Part shown: in pieces, positions 8,331-21,672 of the stretch
Layout of the letters: each line of letters starts with the position of its first letter
How positions within the stretch are numbered: the first letter of the stretch is position 1
DNA from: Amanita rubescens
Lineage: Eukaryota; Basidiomycota; Agaricomycetes; Agaricales; Amanitaceae
Direction: 5' to 3'
NCBI GenBank assembly: GCA_015039365.1
Contig: WION01000567.1
Span: forward strand, 1 to 32,565
DNA length: 32,565 nucleotides
Position numbers and translations under genes: made by a program
The notes under the pieces: model-generated
Databases searched by the model: none
What the model saw: only the letters and a program-made list of their open reading frames with translations
What the model was told of the DNA's origin: nothing

Positions 8331-8657
8331 ATTTGCTGAATCTGACACTGCCGCGTTTGTAGTAGTGCCTTCAAGCCCAGCCTTTAAGTTGAGAGAGAGG
8401 TTCCATTCGGATGGGTCCGGGAGGGAAGGAAGAAGGTCGAAGTTGTGGTAGGGATAAGATATCCGATATGGTGGAGAAAAGCCTGGAACTACTAGACTCT
8501 GAATCATGTCATCACCGCAACCGGTTTGTTTCGTTTTGACGTAGCAGTTATTGACAATTGTATATATACATCCCTGTACTACGAGACTGGGGAGCCAGTC
8601 TTTGTACCTAGTACACTCTACCATGAATCTCATCCTTCTTTCCTCTCCCTTCGTCAT
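8058..8657 (-). CDS. Unrecognised ORF downstream of the NLR gene
   Basis: 199 residues from the ATG at 8657 to TGA at 8058. It includes PYHNFDLLPSLPDPSEWNLS, MPTEGHPYPVIPIAARPT and a short CHICPLCC cysteine group near the end. I do not recognise the family. It begins only 58 nt after the NLR stop on the same strand, so it could be NLR 3' UTR rather than a gene. In its favour, the diverged copy at 18893-19060 keeps this frame near KAG.E with a 3-base indel. A second open frame (8194-7970, minus) overlaps and ends just before a GTGAGT donor. Introns may connect the two. Confidence 0.3.
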   Translation of the reverse strand: MTKGEERRMRFMVECTRYKDWLPSLVVQGCIYTIVNNCYVKTKQTGCGDDMIQSLVVPGFSPPYRISYPYHNFDLLPSLPDPSEWNLSLNLKAGLEGTTTNAAVSDSANLAPFDIATMPTEGHPYPVIPIAARPTRGTLGSLLGCWQILVVGPSYGPDSLWVPTSLSHRARVKNAYVLPDSMDECHICPLCCEQGILSR

Positions 8658-8715
8658 CACTTGAGATAGTTTGGAACGTAGTTCTGACACTATTTTAAGC
8701 CAAAATCCTGATGAC

Positions 8716-11700
8716 CTATGGTGTATAACAGTGAACCCAAAAAAGACCTATCATGGCCTGACAAAAGTCAACAGTGGCAAATCCAGAACGAGAAATGATG
8801 AGGATATTGAAAGGTGAAAGCAATCCAACTTCTTGTGGCACCCACATGAGGTAGTTTTGCCCCCGAGAAGAAATAATCCAATTTGTGTTTGTGAGATTCC
8901 AAGGAAAGTACTCATCAATACATCCCACACTTGCAGACTTGTCATCCGAGCTCACAATCCGCTTCCCATCGTTCGAAAATGCAACCGAATTGACCAACCC
9001 GGTGTGGCCCTTCAGCTCCTTCAGCTCCACACCTGTCGACGCATCCCACACCCGCACAGACTTGTCATCCGAGCCAGACACAATCCGCGTCCCATCGCTC
9101 GAAGACGCAACCGATCTGACCGACCTGGTGTGGCCCTTCAGCTCCTTCAGCTCCACACCTGTCAACGCATCCCACACCCGCACAGAGTTGTCAGACGAGC
9201 CAGACACAATCCGTGTCCCATTGCTCGAAAACGCGACCGAATTGACCGACCCGGTGTGGCCCTTCAGCTCCTTCAGCTCCACACCTGTCGACGCATCCCA
9301 CACCCGCACAGAGTTGTCATCCGAGCCAGACACAATCCGTGTCCCATTGCTCGAAAACGCGACCGAAAAGACCCACCCGGTGTGGCCCTTCAGCTCCTTC
9401 AGCTCCACACCTGTCGACGCATCCCACACCCGCACAGAGTTGTCAGACGAGCCAGACACAATCCGCGTCCCATCGCTCGAAAACGCGACCGAATTGACCC
9501 ACCCGGTGTGGCCCTTCAGCTCCTTCAGCTCCACACCTGTCGACGCATCCCACACCCGCACAGACTTGTCATCCAAGCCAGACACAATCCGCGTCCCATC
9601 GCTCGAAAACGCGACCGATTTGACCTCCCCGGTGTGGCCCTTCAGCTCCTTCAGCTCCACACCTGTCGACGCATCCCACACCCGCACAGAGTTGCCATCC
9701 GAGCCAGACACAATCCGCGTCCCATCGCTCGAAAATGCAACCGAAAAGACCGACTCGGTGTGGCCCTTCAGCTCCTTCAGCTCCACACCGGTCGACGCAT
9801 CCCACACCCGCACAGAGTTGTCATTTGAGCCAGACACAATCCGCGTCCCATCGCTCGAAAACGCGACCGAATTGACCCACCCGGTGTGGCCCTTCAGCTC
9901 CTTCAGCTCCACACCTGTCGACGCATCCCACACCCGCACAGAGTTGTCATTTGAGCCAGACACAATCCGCGTCCCATCGCTCGAAAACGCGACCGATCTG
10001 ACCCACCCGTTGTGGCCCTTCAGCTCCTTCAGCTCCACACCTGTCGACGCATCCCACACCCGCACAGACTTGTCATTTGAGCCAGACACAATCCGCGTCC
10101 CATCGCTCGAAAACGCGACCGAATTGACCTCCCCGGTGTGGCCCTTCAGCTCCTTCAGCTCCACACCTGTCGACGCATCCCACACCCGCACAGACTTGTC
10201 ATATGAGCCAGATACAATCCATGTCCCATTGCTCGAAAACGCGACCGAATTGACCGACCCGGTGTGGCCCTTCAGCTCCTTCAGCTCCACACCTGTCGAC
10301 GCATCCCACACCCGCACAGACTTGTCATACGAGCCAGACACAATCTGCGTCCCATCGCTCGAAAACGCGACCGAATTGACCCACCCGGTGTGGCCCTTCA
10401 GCTCCTTCAACTCCACACCTGTCGACGCATCCCACACCCGCACAGACTTGTCAGACGAGCCAGACACAATCCGCGTCCCATCGCTCGAAAACGCGACCGA
10501 AAAGACCCACCCGGTGTGGCCCTTCAGCTCCTTCAGCTCCACACCTGTCGATGCATCCCACACCCGCACAGAGTTGTCGGACAACCCAGACACAATCCGC
10601 GTGCTGTCCCCTGAAAATGCAACAGCCAAGATTATTCCCCCAGCTGATACCGTCATCAATGGCAAATCAATACTACTGCCTTTGGTATGCGTAAAGACAG
10701 GGATGCGAGTGAATTGGTTTTTCCACTTCCGAGAGAGACTAGTTTCCCGCGACCATGTTGCCAACGCCGAGATGTACAGATGCGGTGTCGATTCGGCAGC
10801 CGGGCTCCCAGCAAAATAGGTAGCAAAATTCGCAGCTTCACAAAGGTCACGTGCCAATTCCGAATAACTGTTCCCGTACTAAGCGACATCGTTAGTTCTT
10901 GCAGCACAACTCAAGCCTTGCGATCCATACCTTCAATACCCACTGACGTGCATGCTGAAGCATTGGGGTACACTGATTGCATAATCCAAGCAGATTCATA
11001 CCCTCGATCCAGAACAGGACACGAATTTGGATAAACTCCGAAATGCAGCAACGAAGATTATCGGTATTGATCAGCTGGGACAATGGCAGGTGGTCAGTCC
11101 AGTAGCGAGATGAGTACCTAAGAACAGCAGTGATGTTCTGGTCAACCTGCTTAGACAGCGCAGCGGCGTTGTCGCGGTCGAACAGGAAGGATGAAGTTAT
11201 ATCACCCATGTTGAATCGCAAACTGGACTTCATGACGCCGAAGCAAGATTCACCAAGAAGATTGTGGTGGGCTGGTTCGTTACACGAAAACAGAAAGGTC
11301 TTTTCACCAACGCGGAAGTTTGACCGGGCTGGATCAAAAATGAAGTCGGGGAACGAGGCATGGTACCAAAAAACCCGATCGCCTTGGGTATATAGCACGG
11401 CATGGAGATTGTCCAGAACGGCCCTCGCGGCTTTATTATCATTGTCTGCGACGAGTGCAGCAACGGTAGAGGTGGATGTGCGTTCAGCCGTACATAGGAA
11501 GGTATAAAGGATACGCAATCGGCGAGTCAAGCGCTTTCCTTTGAACTTTGAAAAGGCGTCGTGCATAATTTGCCGGTATAATATGTCAATTAATAATGTA
11601 GCATCACTTGCAGAAGTCGGTTCGTATGATTTGGAAAGGAGATCATCAAGCATCTCGATCTGCTCTGCGATGGAGATCGAGTCATCCGGGGTCAAGTACC

Positions 11701-13625
11701 TCACCGCCGTGGCAGCGTAGATGAACAGACCGCCCGCCTGTTGTCCAACCTTGGCCAGCTTTGGATTGCCGGCAAGCATTGGCAGCTTGATGTTCAAGTA
11801 CGTCTTGATGTCTGACTTTGCCTCTTCTATCGGCACGTCCTGTAGACGACAGACAGCCTCGGACGCGAAGGACTGGCAGAGTGTAACAATTTTAGGATCT
11901 GATCGACTCGTCACGAGAAACTTCAAGCCTCTGAGATCGTCTTCGTTGATTGCTGTGAGTAGGTCGCGCAGAAATGCTGACCCTCTGTTGTCCATGATCT
12001 CGTCGAGAGCATCGATGACAACGAGGTAGGGTGGTAGTTCAGGAGGGCGTGTGGCTTCGGACAGTTGCCAAGGTCCAAGAAGAAGACTCTTCATCTGGCG
12101 GGAGACGTCCTGATTGGCTGCGTCGAATTTGTCGGCAACATGTAAAGCGTTTGCATACGATTTGCATTTACGAGCAAGCTGGTAGGCGATGGTGGGAAGG
12201 ATACGGGTCTGGCCTTGCGTTTCTTGGTATTGTCGTGAGCAGAAAAAGTTGCCGCCCAAGACGGTGAGCTCGTTGGCTTCACCATATTTCTCGAATCGTT
12301 TGGCTATGGTATACGCGATTGTGGTTTTGCCGGAGCCAGCTTGACCAGTCAGCCAGAAGACACGCGGGCTGTCAGATGAGCAATCATTGGCCCATTTGAT
12401 AATATCTTCCAATATCTTGACACGCGTTCCGTCCGTGCACACTTCCCGCTTCAGGCCCTGCTCTTCGAGAATAGTATTGTGGTCGGCCTTCTCGGAGGGA
12501 TGCAGACTTTTTAGGGCCTCTTTCTGTTCAATCAATCAGTGTCGGTCACAAGCCAGGAAACCGAGATACTTGCCTTGATGTCGCCGTGTATCATGTTCGC
12601 CGTTTTCTGGATGCTGTTCGACATTTCGAACTCGGAACGAACAATGAGTCAATACGTAAGCTTAGATGAATATAAGAGCATGCACCTGGAAAGACATCGT
12701 AGCGTCATTTACGCATTCAAAAATCTTCCTGATCTTCTTCTGGTATTCTTCATGGTCTAGCGTCTGTGCGACCAGCGATTTACTGGAGAGGTCCTTCAAC
12801 TTCTTCATTTCTTCCTGAAGGATCCTAGACGGTGACGTGCTCGTCATGATATACCACTTAGCGCAGGGAGGACGACGTACTGTTTGAGTCTCTCCATCTC
12901 CTGTTCGGCAGCCTCCGGAATACCAATAGTCATAGTTCTCTCCACAGCTAGGATTCTATTTGCCGTTTCTACGAGACGTTGTTCAAGCTCGTCCTTGTTG
13001 TCTCCGACCGCCTAAGATAATGGTCAGTCTGTGTTCAAGATACAGAGACGACGACCCACATCTTTTATCTCGATGATAGCCTTGGCAATGGAGAACGCCA
13101 CCTTGACTGGATTAGTACCGACACAGTCCGGCACCTTCTTGAGAAGCATTTGCATGAACCGCGAAGCTACTCCAAGACCTTCTGTTGTAGTCGCCTTCCA
13201 ATCCGAGACTGGCGTTTGAGAATGGGTCGACGCTGGTTCTTCATTACGAGTCGGATTTCGCGGCCGTGCTCGAAGTCAATTCTCAGACGCGACGACCGAG
13301 CGTACTGCAATCTCACCTCGAACAGCGGAAATGCTTGGTGAAAGATGTTTTACTGACTGGAAGGGGGTGGTAGGACCTGGATAGTGGGCTGAGTCCGCTA
13401 GATCTGTGAGGTAGAAATCCATACCCTGATTCAAGGTAGCATCGGCGCCTAGAGAGAGCTTGAGTCGGATAAAACTACGATGGGACTAATATACTTACTT
13501 GAACTCGTGGAAACCCGAGTTGAATTCGACGGGCTAGCCGAGGCGCTGGCTGATTTGTGCCACTTAGCAAGGGACTTTAGGTTCTTGAATATCGTTCGTG
13601 CAGTGCCTTCACGTCGGTCGGCCAT
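8716..13625 (-). CDS. NACHT-WD40 NLR (STAND NTPase), eight exons, 1504 residues
   Basis: Exons: 13625-13499, 13448-13317, 13232-13060, 13011-12881, 12824-12686, 12630-12574, 12523-10931, 10878-8716. Phases agree throughout, giving 1505 codons. Introns are 48-84 nt; number six has a GC donor. Residues 1-253 form an unassigned, partly helical N-terminal region (VKVAFSIAKAIIEIKD, AVGDNKDELEQRL). NACHT: Walker A GQAGSGKTT at 313-321, Walker B YLVVIDALDE at 419-428, sensor FLVTSRSDP at about 455. WD40: 13 repeats of 42 residues from 881 to 1426, then a degenerate blade and a C-terminal segment ending WVHCYTP. Fungal NLRs of this form act in non-self recognition and programmed cell death; the trigger here is unknown. 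For intron 2 an alternative acceptor 17 or so bases downstream keeps the same frame. Confidence 0.88.
8953..10590 (-). repeat. 13 tandem 126-bp repeats encoding near-identical WD40 units
   Basis: Each unit reads roughly SG-x-x-D-K/N-S-VRVWDAST, then GVELKELKGHTG-x-V-x-SVAFSSDGTRIV. Variation is mostly at the residues after SG (LSDN, SSDK, SYDK, SNDK, SDGN, LDDK), around HTG-x-V-x (W/S/E/L and F/N/R/K), and D/N in SSDGT. The remaining positions are nearly invariant even at DNA level, a sign of recent unit exchange. Because 126 is a multiple of three, the complementary strand is also open (8885-10819), which is a shadow. Confidence 0.95.
12524..12573 (-). other. GC-AG intron in the NLR gene
   Basis: The exon ends ...GACATCAAG and the intron starts GCAAGT, with ACTGATTG near the end and GAACAG at the acceptor, 50 nt. 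No usable GT donor of sensible size lies nearby, and the join is in phase with the NACHT exon. Confidence 0.65.
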
Positions 13626-13922
13626 GGAGGGAGACAAGGGAAGCCACGAGGCTACTACTAGACTGATCACAAGCGCCGTGACGCGTGACGCGTTGCAATG
13701 TTATAAGCTGTTATAAGAGGCTTACAAGGGGCTATAAGCGGGCATTTCTGTCGTACGTCAATTATGAAATAGTCTGCAGGAAATCACTGTGTTCCAATGA
13801 TAAAGTTACATTCGTAGCACGCGGAATGGCAAAGCGATAAGGTTGGGTGTACTATTTTGGGTAGTGTGGCGGTGCAGCTTAGTAATCGACCGTGACCAAT
13901 GACATTTTGAGTCAAGTCAATC
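13626..13922. promoter_or_regulatory. Divergent intergenic region between the NLR and helicase genes
   Basis: 297 bp between the two start codons. Contains two ACGCGT boxes (13681-13686 and 13688-13693, the MBF-type MluI box) and TTATAAG twice near 13703-13716. Shared control is inference. Confidence 0.4.
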
Positions 13923-15920
<1,998 letters not shown>

Positions 15921-17430
15921 TTCAAACACATCAACAACACGGCACGTAACGCCCTATGCATTCGACGCTGGATTCTGTGCATACCAAAAAAGGCCGGAAG
16001 GAAACATTACGCTATTCTTCCTCTCATTACTGGCGATTCAAAGTCGCTCCTCCATCGCTCTTATGGTGTACATCACGATTAACAGTGATAGCGGCATTTG
16101 CCACTTGTCACGACACGCGTCATTCAACGTTTGGGACCCACCGGACAGAGCGCGAACACGGACACCTTACGATACCGCACCAATTCGCTTGTTTGCAACC
16201 CCAGTACAGGAGACGAAACCATAGTCACATCGAAATTCACTTCTCGTCAACCTTGGGGATTCGGCGCGTCGATGATATGTCCCTCTGTCGGGACTCTGGG
16301 GAGAGATACATGGGGAATAGCCTAACAGAATGGAATGGCACGGCCTAACTCTCACTGTAGAAGCAGTGGAAGGGGCTGGAGTGGCAGAACAGTAGAAGTT
16401 GGAGGGAAAGGATAGTACGCCAGTGGAGTTTTTTGAGCTTCCGGTACCGAATAAGTTAAACATTTTAGCTTTGTGGCAGGACAAGTCGAGTATCTGTGCC
16501 GTTTTTTAATGCAAATCCGTCCCAGCGTTTTTCGTCCCTTCGAGTGTCATCCGCTCCAATGCCGTCGCAATGCGCCTACCAAACTGCGCGTCTCTCATAC
16601 AACTCGAGATCCACAGCTCGTCCGAATCCACATCGGCCGCGTAGCCGGGTGATGCACAGCAAGAAATATTTTTTCGCCGTGTAATGTTAATTGTTTCGCT
16701 ACAGGGAGCAACGGGCCATTGCAACTTTGAAAGTTCGAGTCTTAGACGTGTTTTTTAGATATGTTGCTTCCATTTCGTGTACACGTTTTTTTTCTTTATT
16801 ACTCACAGCGCTGCACGGGCCTCAGCAGGGGTAGCAGAGTTTTCAGCAGGCGAGGAGGCAAGTTATGAGGGCGAGGCATTGATACCCAGTTAAGATGGCA
16901 CAGAGGGTTGAAGCGAGGTAGTCTATTCGTTCAAGTGGTTTTCGGGTCGAGGTGGTGAAGTGGGAATGGTAGGAACGAATGATTTGGGCGGTGGATAATC
17001 AGCCGCGGGGGCATCGGCAGTGACTGTGCATCAATATCAGGTTTCATAACTAGACCAGACGACGCAGACACTGACCAGACAGTTTTTACTTTGGAGGAGA
17101 ACGGGGACCCAGAGTTTTCTTGAGATCGTGAATGGAAGCTTGCGACGTTGGTGGTGCCTGTGCTTGTGGTTGGAGAGGTAACGGTGGTGGCGGCATGGCG
17201 GCCCCATGAAGTGGGACGTTGACCTGATGGTCACGGTGTGGCTCTCGTAGCCATACTACATAACACCATGCATTAGTAGCTTATTGTGATTTAGGATCAG
17301 ATATTTACGTACGACATCATGCTTGCCAGCGCGCTAAGCTAGATCCGAAAGCCCGAGTTCAGACCCAGGTCTCAGCTTGCCTGGCTCGCCGACATTGTCA
17401 GCACCATCCGCTGTCCAGTTCTCAGGTTAT
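15921..17430. other. No supported gene
   Basis: Follows the decayed helicase end. Short open frames occur (for example plus 16098-16325, 75 residues, and minus 16500-16724), but none has a family signature or clean splice context. They could be exons of something I do not recognise. Confidence 0.5.
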
Positions 17431-18892
17431 CGTGTTCAGCGCACCTCGGCAAGTCACTAGTCCTGTTACATCGGATATCCAATCAACCCGGTATCGATTC
17501 CTACCCACTCGATTGGGGCGCACAGGACCCAAAGACACGCGGGCCCGTCATATCCTCCCGTCTCCCATCCTCCATCAAACAGCGCGACGCCATCTGCGTC
17601 TAATCCGGGTCCTACTCCATCTATCGCGCCCTCTCCATCGCAGTCGGCGCCCTCCCCCTCTCACAAACCCAACTACTGCCCTCACCCAATCCCTCCTCCT
17701 GGTATGAGAAACACAGGATCTTCAGCTTAGACCCATGGGACTACCTCGTCCCCGCAAGTCTTTACAGACGAAATAAAAAAAAACTGGGGTCGGACGCGCG
17801 TCCGAGTATCGTGGTGACGAGGGCCCGTATGAAGCTGAACTAGTTGGGCGAAGCGGCGTAAAAGGGCGATATCAAGATCGATGGGAAGAAGAGTCTGCCG
17901 TTAAGGGATGAGGATAGGAGTGAGAGGATGGATGTGCAGTGGCGGTGGATCCGGTTTGGTGTGTGGCAGAGAGGCTTAGCATTTGCGTTGTCGTCTCGTC
18001 TCGCATTTTTTAAAAAGGAGTATATATGCGTGCGTTCTGACTGTGAAACGACGTGCATTGTTTGAAGAAACGTAAGATTCAGGTGCATACCCCTCCCATT
18101 TGTACCCGTCGCATTGGAATCTGCGTCAAACACTATCCCGTATCGCCAGCAGCAACATTCTTCTCGAAGCTATGGAGTTCTCCCTCGAACGATTCGTTGG
18201 CAAGGCGAGCGATGCTTCTCATTATGGCCAGTAGAGTCAGGCGGGGGTTATTTGGAGTAGCGGACGCGATGTGTTGCAGACTAGGTGTGGACTATATCTT
18301 GGTATCCAACAGATGTTGGGTGCCTTGCGGTCATCAAAGATAACTAGATAACTGCTCAGTGAAAGCTTCACGAAAAGCATGCATACACACCCAATCTTAG
18401 CCTGGCGGTTCCTTCGCTCCGTGAACTGGAGACCTTTTGTAACTAGGTCTTGGGTAGTATGAGGTGCACGTTCGCGCAGCTGTCCGCAGTTACCCTACTT
18501 GAAGGATTGGCCTTTGCGCAGGTGTATAGGAACGACGACCGCATATGATGGTGATCCAGACTGAGCCAGGTCCTGGCGACGTTGGGGATGGTGTACCACA
18601 GTCTATTTGGATAAGACTAGAGAGTGGATGGAGCGGCGAAACACCGGTAGTAATGTGCAAGGCCCTGCTACAAGCCGTCGAGCCCCAGCTCCAGGGCCCT
18701 TGAAGCCGCTGAACGGCTCTGTAGGGCTCGGCTTGCGCGGAGGAAGCCAAGAGCAGGGCCGTCCAGCCGCGGCTTTCCGAGGGGTTGTCGAGTGGGAGGG
18801 GGAGCTGGGGCAGGTGGTGAGGATGGTGGTTAGGAGGGACTGGCAGTGGATGAGGGTGAGCTGGGCCCTCTTTCGGATGGTTTCTACGTTAT
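17431..18892. other. No supported gene; Pro/Ser-rich stretch at 17570-17720
   Basis: A plus-strand frame near 17570-17720 reads SATPSASNPGPTPSIAPSPS-type low complexity and then stops. The rest shows only short scattered frames. 18640-18890 is G/C-rich. Nothing recognised. Confidence 0.45.
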
Positions 18893-19060
18893 GCTGAAAC
18901 TGACGCCCCCGCGTTTGTAGTACTAGTGGTTTCAGATCCAGCCTTTAAGTTGGGAGAGGTGAGAGTGAAGGAAGGAGGTCGAGGAGGTTGGGACGATATA
19001 CTCTATGTAGCGGGACCGATGCGGTGGAGAACCAGCAATTGAATCATACATCAATTCCTT
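18893..19060. repeat. Diverged fragment of the sequence downstream of the NLR gene
   Basis: Aligns with about 8335-8510 through shared blocks CCGCGTTTGTAGTA, CCAGCCTTTAAGTTG, GGAAGGAGGTCGA-like and CGATGCGGTGGAGAA-like, with indels. Much more diverged than copies 1 and 2. It marks a second, older duplication of this locus. Confidence 0.6.
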
Positions 19061-21120
19061 GGATTCTAGAGACGAGCTTCGAGGACTAGTAAACGGGTGT
19101 TGGATGCCAGGGGAGCCGGATATCGTTCGATTACTGTGTTCGCCGCATTGGAAGCTGAAATCTCGCTGGTTACATCGTGTCCCAAAGCGGTGACTTACTA
19201 TTCTTGGAACTCAACGCTTGGGAAGGAAGCATGGTCAATCACTGTTGGGTCTTTTTACGCGATCATCATTTACATCTATGATGAAGTATATTTTTGAAGG
19301 CTTAGAGATGTAACTGTTGCGCTGTATTATTCTGTGCTACTGGCGTGCATGACTGTGGATTACATTCCCGCTACGTAAGTAGTGGGTTCTAGACCAGCCA
19401 ACCAGCCAGTGATCGAGGTCACGTGAGGTTCGTTACCGTCACGTCACCCTGCGGGATGCGATCGATCATTCCGCCGTTTAACCGCCAATCGAAAGGATGT
19501 AGCGGATAACGGGATACCTCGCGGAACCGCCTGGAATAAAAAAAGGAGGACAGAACGTCAGGATTGAAATAGGTCAACTGTCGAACTGATCCGACACGTT
19601 GCACGGGAAACTAAAGGCAACATGATGGCGTTGTTGACCTGGACAGTCGTGTATACACGAGAGTGTTTGGAGCTGTTAGATCCCACAACAGCGATCCACG
19701 GAGAGCAGGAGGAGGGAAGGATAGCCGCGAGAGGGCGGCTGCGCGTGAGGTGAGCCATTCGTCCTTTTCTCTTTTTCTTTTCCTCGCTGCATCTGACTCA
19801 CTAGATGATGTCTAAGTGCCACAGTAGCGCCGGTATCAGCCATCAGCCTAGTCATGCACAGGTGCAGAAGAAAGAAGTCAGATTGAGGCAGAGAGTGCGG
19901 GTCCCTGCACGATTCTTTCGACGCATCTCAGTTATCACTTTCCCCATGTCCAAAGCTTGGATCCCCAGTTCTGACCGACCGAGAAGGCAAGCTGTCGTCG
20001 AGAACACCGACAGCGGTGGCGAAAGAGAACGCTTGGACGGATCTATTTCTTACATCCTCGCCAAATTGGGTGTCCAACATCAGTACCCGGAACTTCAGTG
20101 CTGTCTCCCGTGAACTGGAACCAGATTTTGTCACCCTTCCCTATTGAATAGCCCATAGTAAGTTTCATTTTACTGCACGCTAGATCAACTTGAATGAGAG
20201 TCCAAGGTGAAGGTTACGACTCGGAGTCGAACTCAACAGTTTACGATTCTGAGAAGATCAGGTGTGGTTGCGTACCTATCTGCGAAGAGGATAGGTGAGC
20301 AGTGTTTTTGACGCGTCGGCGATGCTTATCATCTTTATCCAGACATTGGACAGTTTTTGCGAGAAAGGAGTAAAGAGAACCTGGCCAAGGATGTCGGTTT
20401 GAAGAACCGGATGAACGATCAACAGCATTTTCGGAGACTCGTGAGTTGTATATCACTCTTGAACGTGACGGTGGTGAACATTTGCACTAATCCGAATGCC
20501 AGGTTATGTGCTATGCGCGTCAGTTCTGTCCCCGTCATACTATCATAAATTGACCCAAGAAACCCGACAATACCGAATGGGTGGGCACAATGTAGGACCG
20601 GTATGTCCTTTTTTCTTACTACGTTGCGTACTGATCGAGAGCATCGCATAGGTACGCTCTCAATGACGAGTAGCCGACGTCAGGAGCGCGGGATTAGCAG
20701 CAATAGAAGACTCGGAAAGTCTTCTACGTGGTGGAGACAATGGAGAGTTTGTAGAACTCTCAGTGAGATCAATACTGGCGTTGAACAGTTCGACATATGG
20801 CCGGTCTCTTCCTCTCTTCTTTGAAGAGAGGACAAGATTTTACTGGCAAGCTCGATCGAATCCCGTCTGAGTTAGACTATAGCCTGCGACAGTTGATCAG
20901 GAAAGTGCAAATCTTCTGTATTGAATAGCTGACATCAAAGCTTTCGTCACGCGCGCGCCGGTAGTGGATCAACCAGCACGCGAGGAGGGTCACAACAGAA
21001 TCAGTAGAGAACTTGGGTAAGTCATGGCTCGCCAGTCAAATTCCATACTCGACTGGCCAACAGGATTGGCCTGGAAGTCAGGTGGGAGAACGAGCGGCGT
21101 CAGGGCCGCTACAGTCTAAA
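19061..21120. other. No supported gene
   Basis: Scattered short frames only, for example minus 19928-20134 and minus 20419-20649. No domain, no splice-supported model, no RNA gene seen. A GAGTTCGACTCC stretch on the minus strand at about 20225 resembles a tRNA B box, but no cloverleaf surrounds it. Confidence 0.45.
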
Positions 21121-21127
21121 TTGAATG

Positions 21128-21400
21128 CATAAATCACAAATGGACCACTGTGGGTGATCACTAATGAGCACGAGTGATCATGATGCATGATGGCTCAATG
21201 ATGCTCTGATTAATGATGTTAACGTCTGTTCATCGTGGTCCACCAATGGTCACGACAGTTCACGATGAGATGATAAATAGATAAAATTTAGATCACGAGT
21301 GATCACCTCGGTTCACGATGTTTTACTAGTGATTTACAATGATCATGCATTATCACTCGTGTTCACTTGTTCACATTTAGGGTGGTGGCGAGTGATCACC
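21128..21400. repeat. TGATCA-rich inverted-repeat region
   Basis: Five TGATCA palindromes (21155, 21175, 21300, 21340, 21393), often inside CGAGTGATCAC. GAGCACGAGTGATCATG near 21167 faces the complement of GATCATGCATTATCACTCG near 21341, giving an imperfect fold-back. It may be a decayed MITE or a regulatory array. Boundaries are uncertain. Confidence 0.45.
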
Positions 21401-21550
21401 ATATTTGTCCAATTCCGAGTAGCAAACGCAAGACATGTTGGACGACGTGTACCGTATGACCGAAGAAAAGTATTGACGAAATCGCGTTTGTTTCTAGTTT
21501 TCTCTATGTAAAATAAAGTTTAAGCAAATTAAAAACGTAGCGGGACTTGC

Positions 21551-21630
21551 GGCACTAGTGCCGCTCTCGGCGATTATTGAAAAATGTGGGCAGGAGTACT
21601 AGTGCCCCTATAAGTTTAAGTGACGTCACT
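21551..21630. promoter_or_regulatory. Palindromic sites upstream of the F-box gene
   Basis: GGCACTAGTGCC (21551-21562) and AGTGACGTCACT (21619-21630, a perfect CRE-type bZIP site) are both 12-bp palindromes. Two further ACTAGTACT/GTACTAGTGCC half copies lie between and beside them. The second ends 42 bp before the ATG at 21673. Confidence 0.5.
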
Positions 21631-21672
21631 AGTACTTCAGTCACAACTCATTTTTTGTTTCAGTCAGACGAG

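Noticed and set aside
8885..10819. 644-residue plus-strand ORF opposite the WD40 repeats
   Set aside because: The 126-bp unit is a multiple of three, so a stop-free complementary frame repeats automatically. It has no domain, and the minus strand is clearly the gene.
20200..20300. Possible tRNA (GAGTTCGACTCC B-box-like stretch)
   Set aside because: No A box, anticodon stem or acceptor pairing around it.
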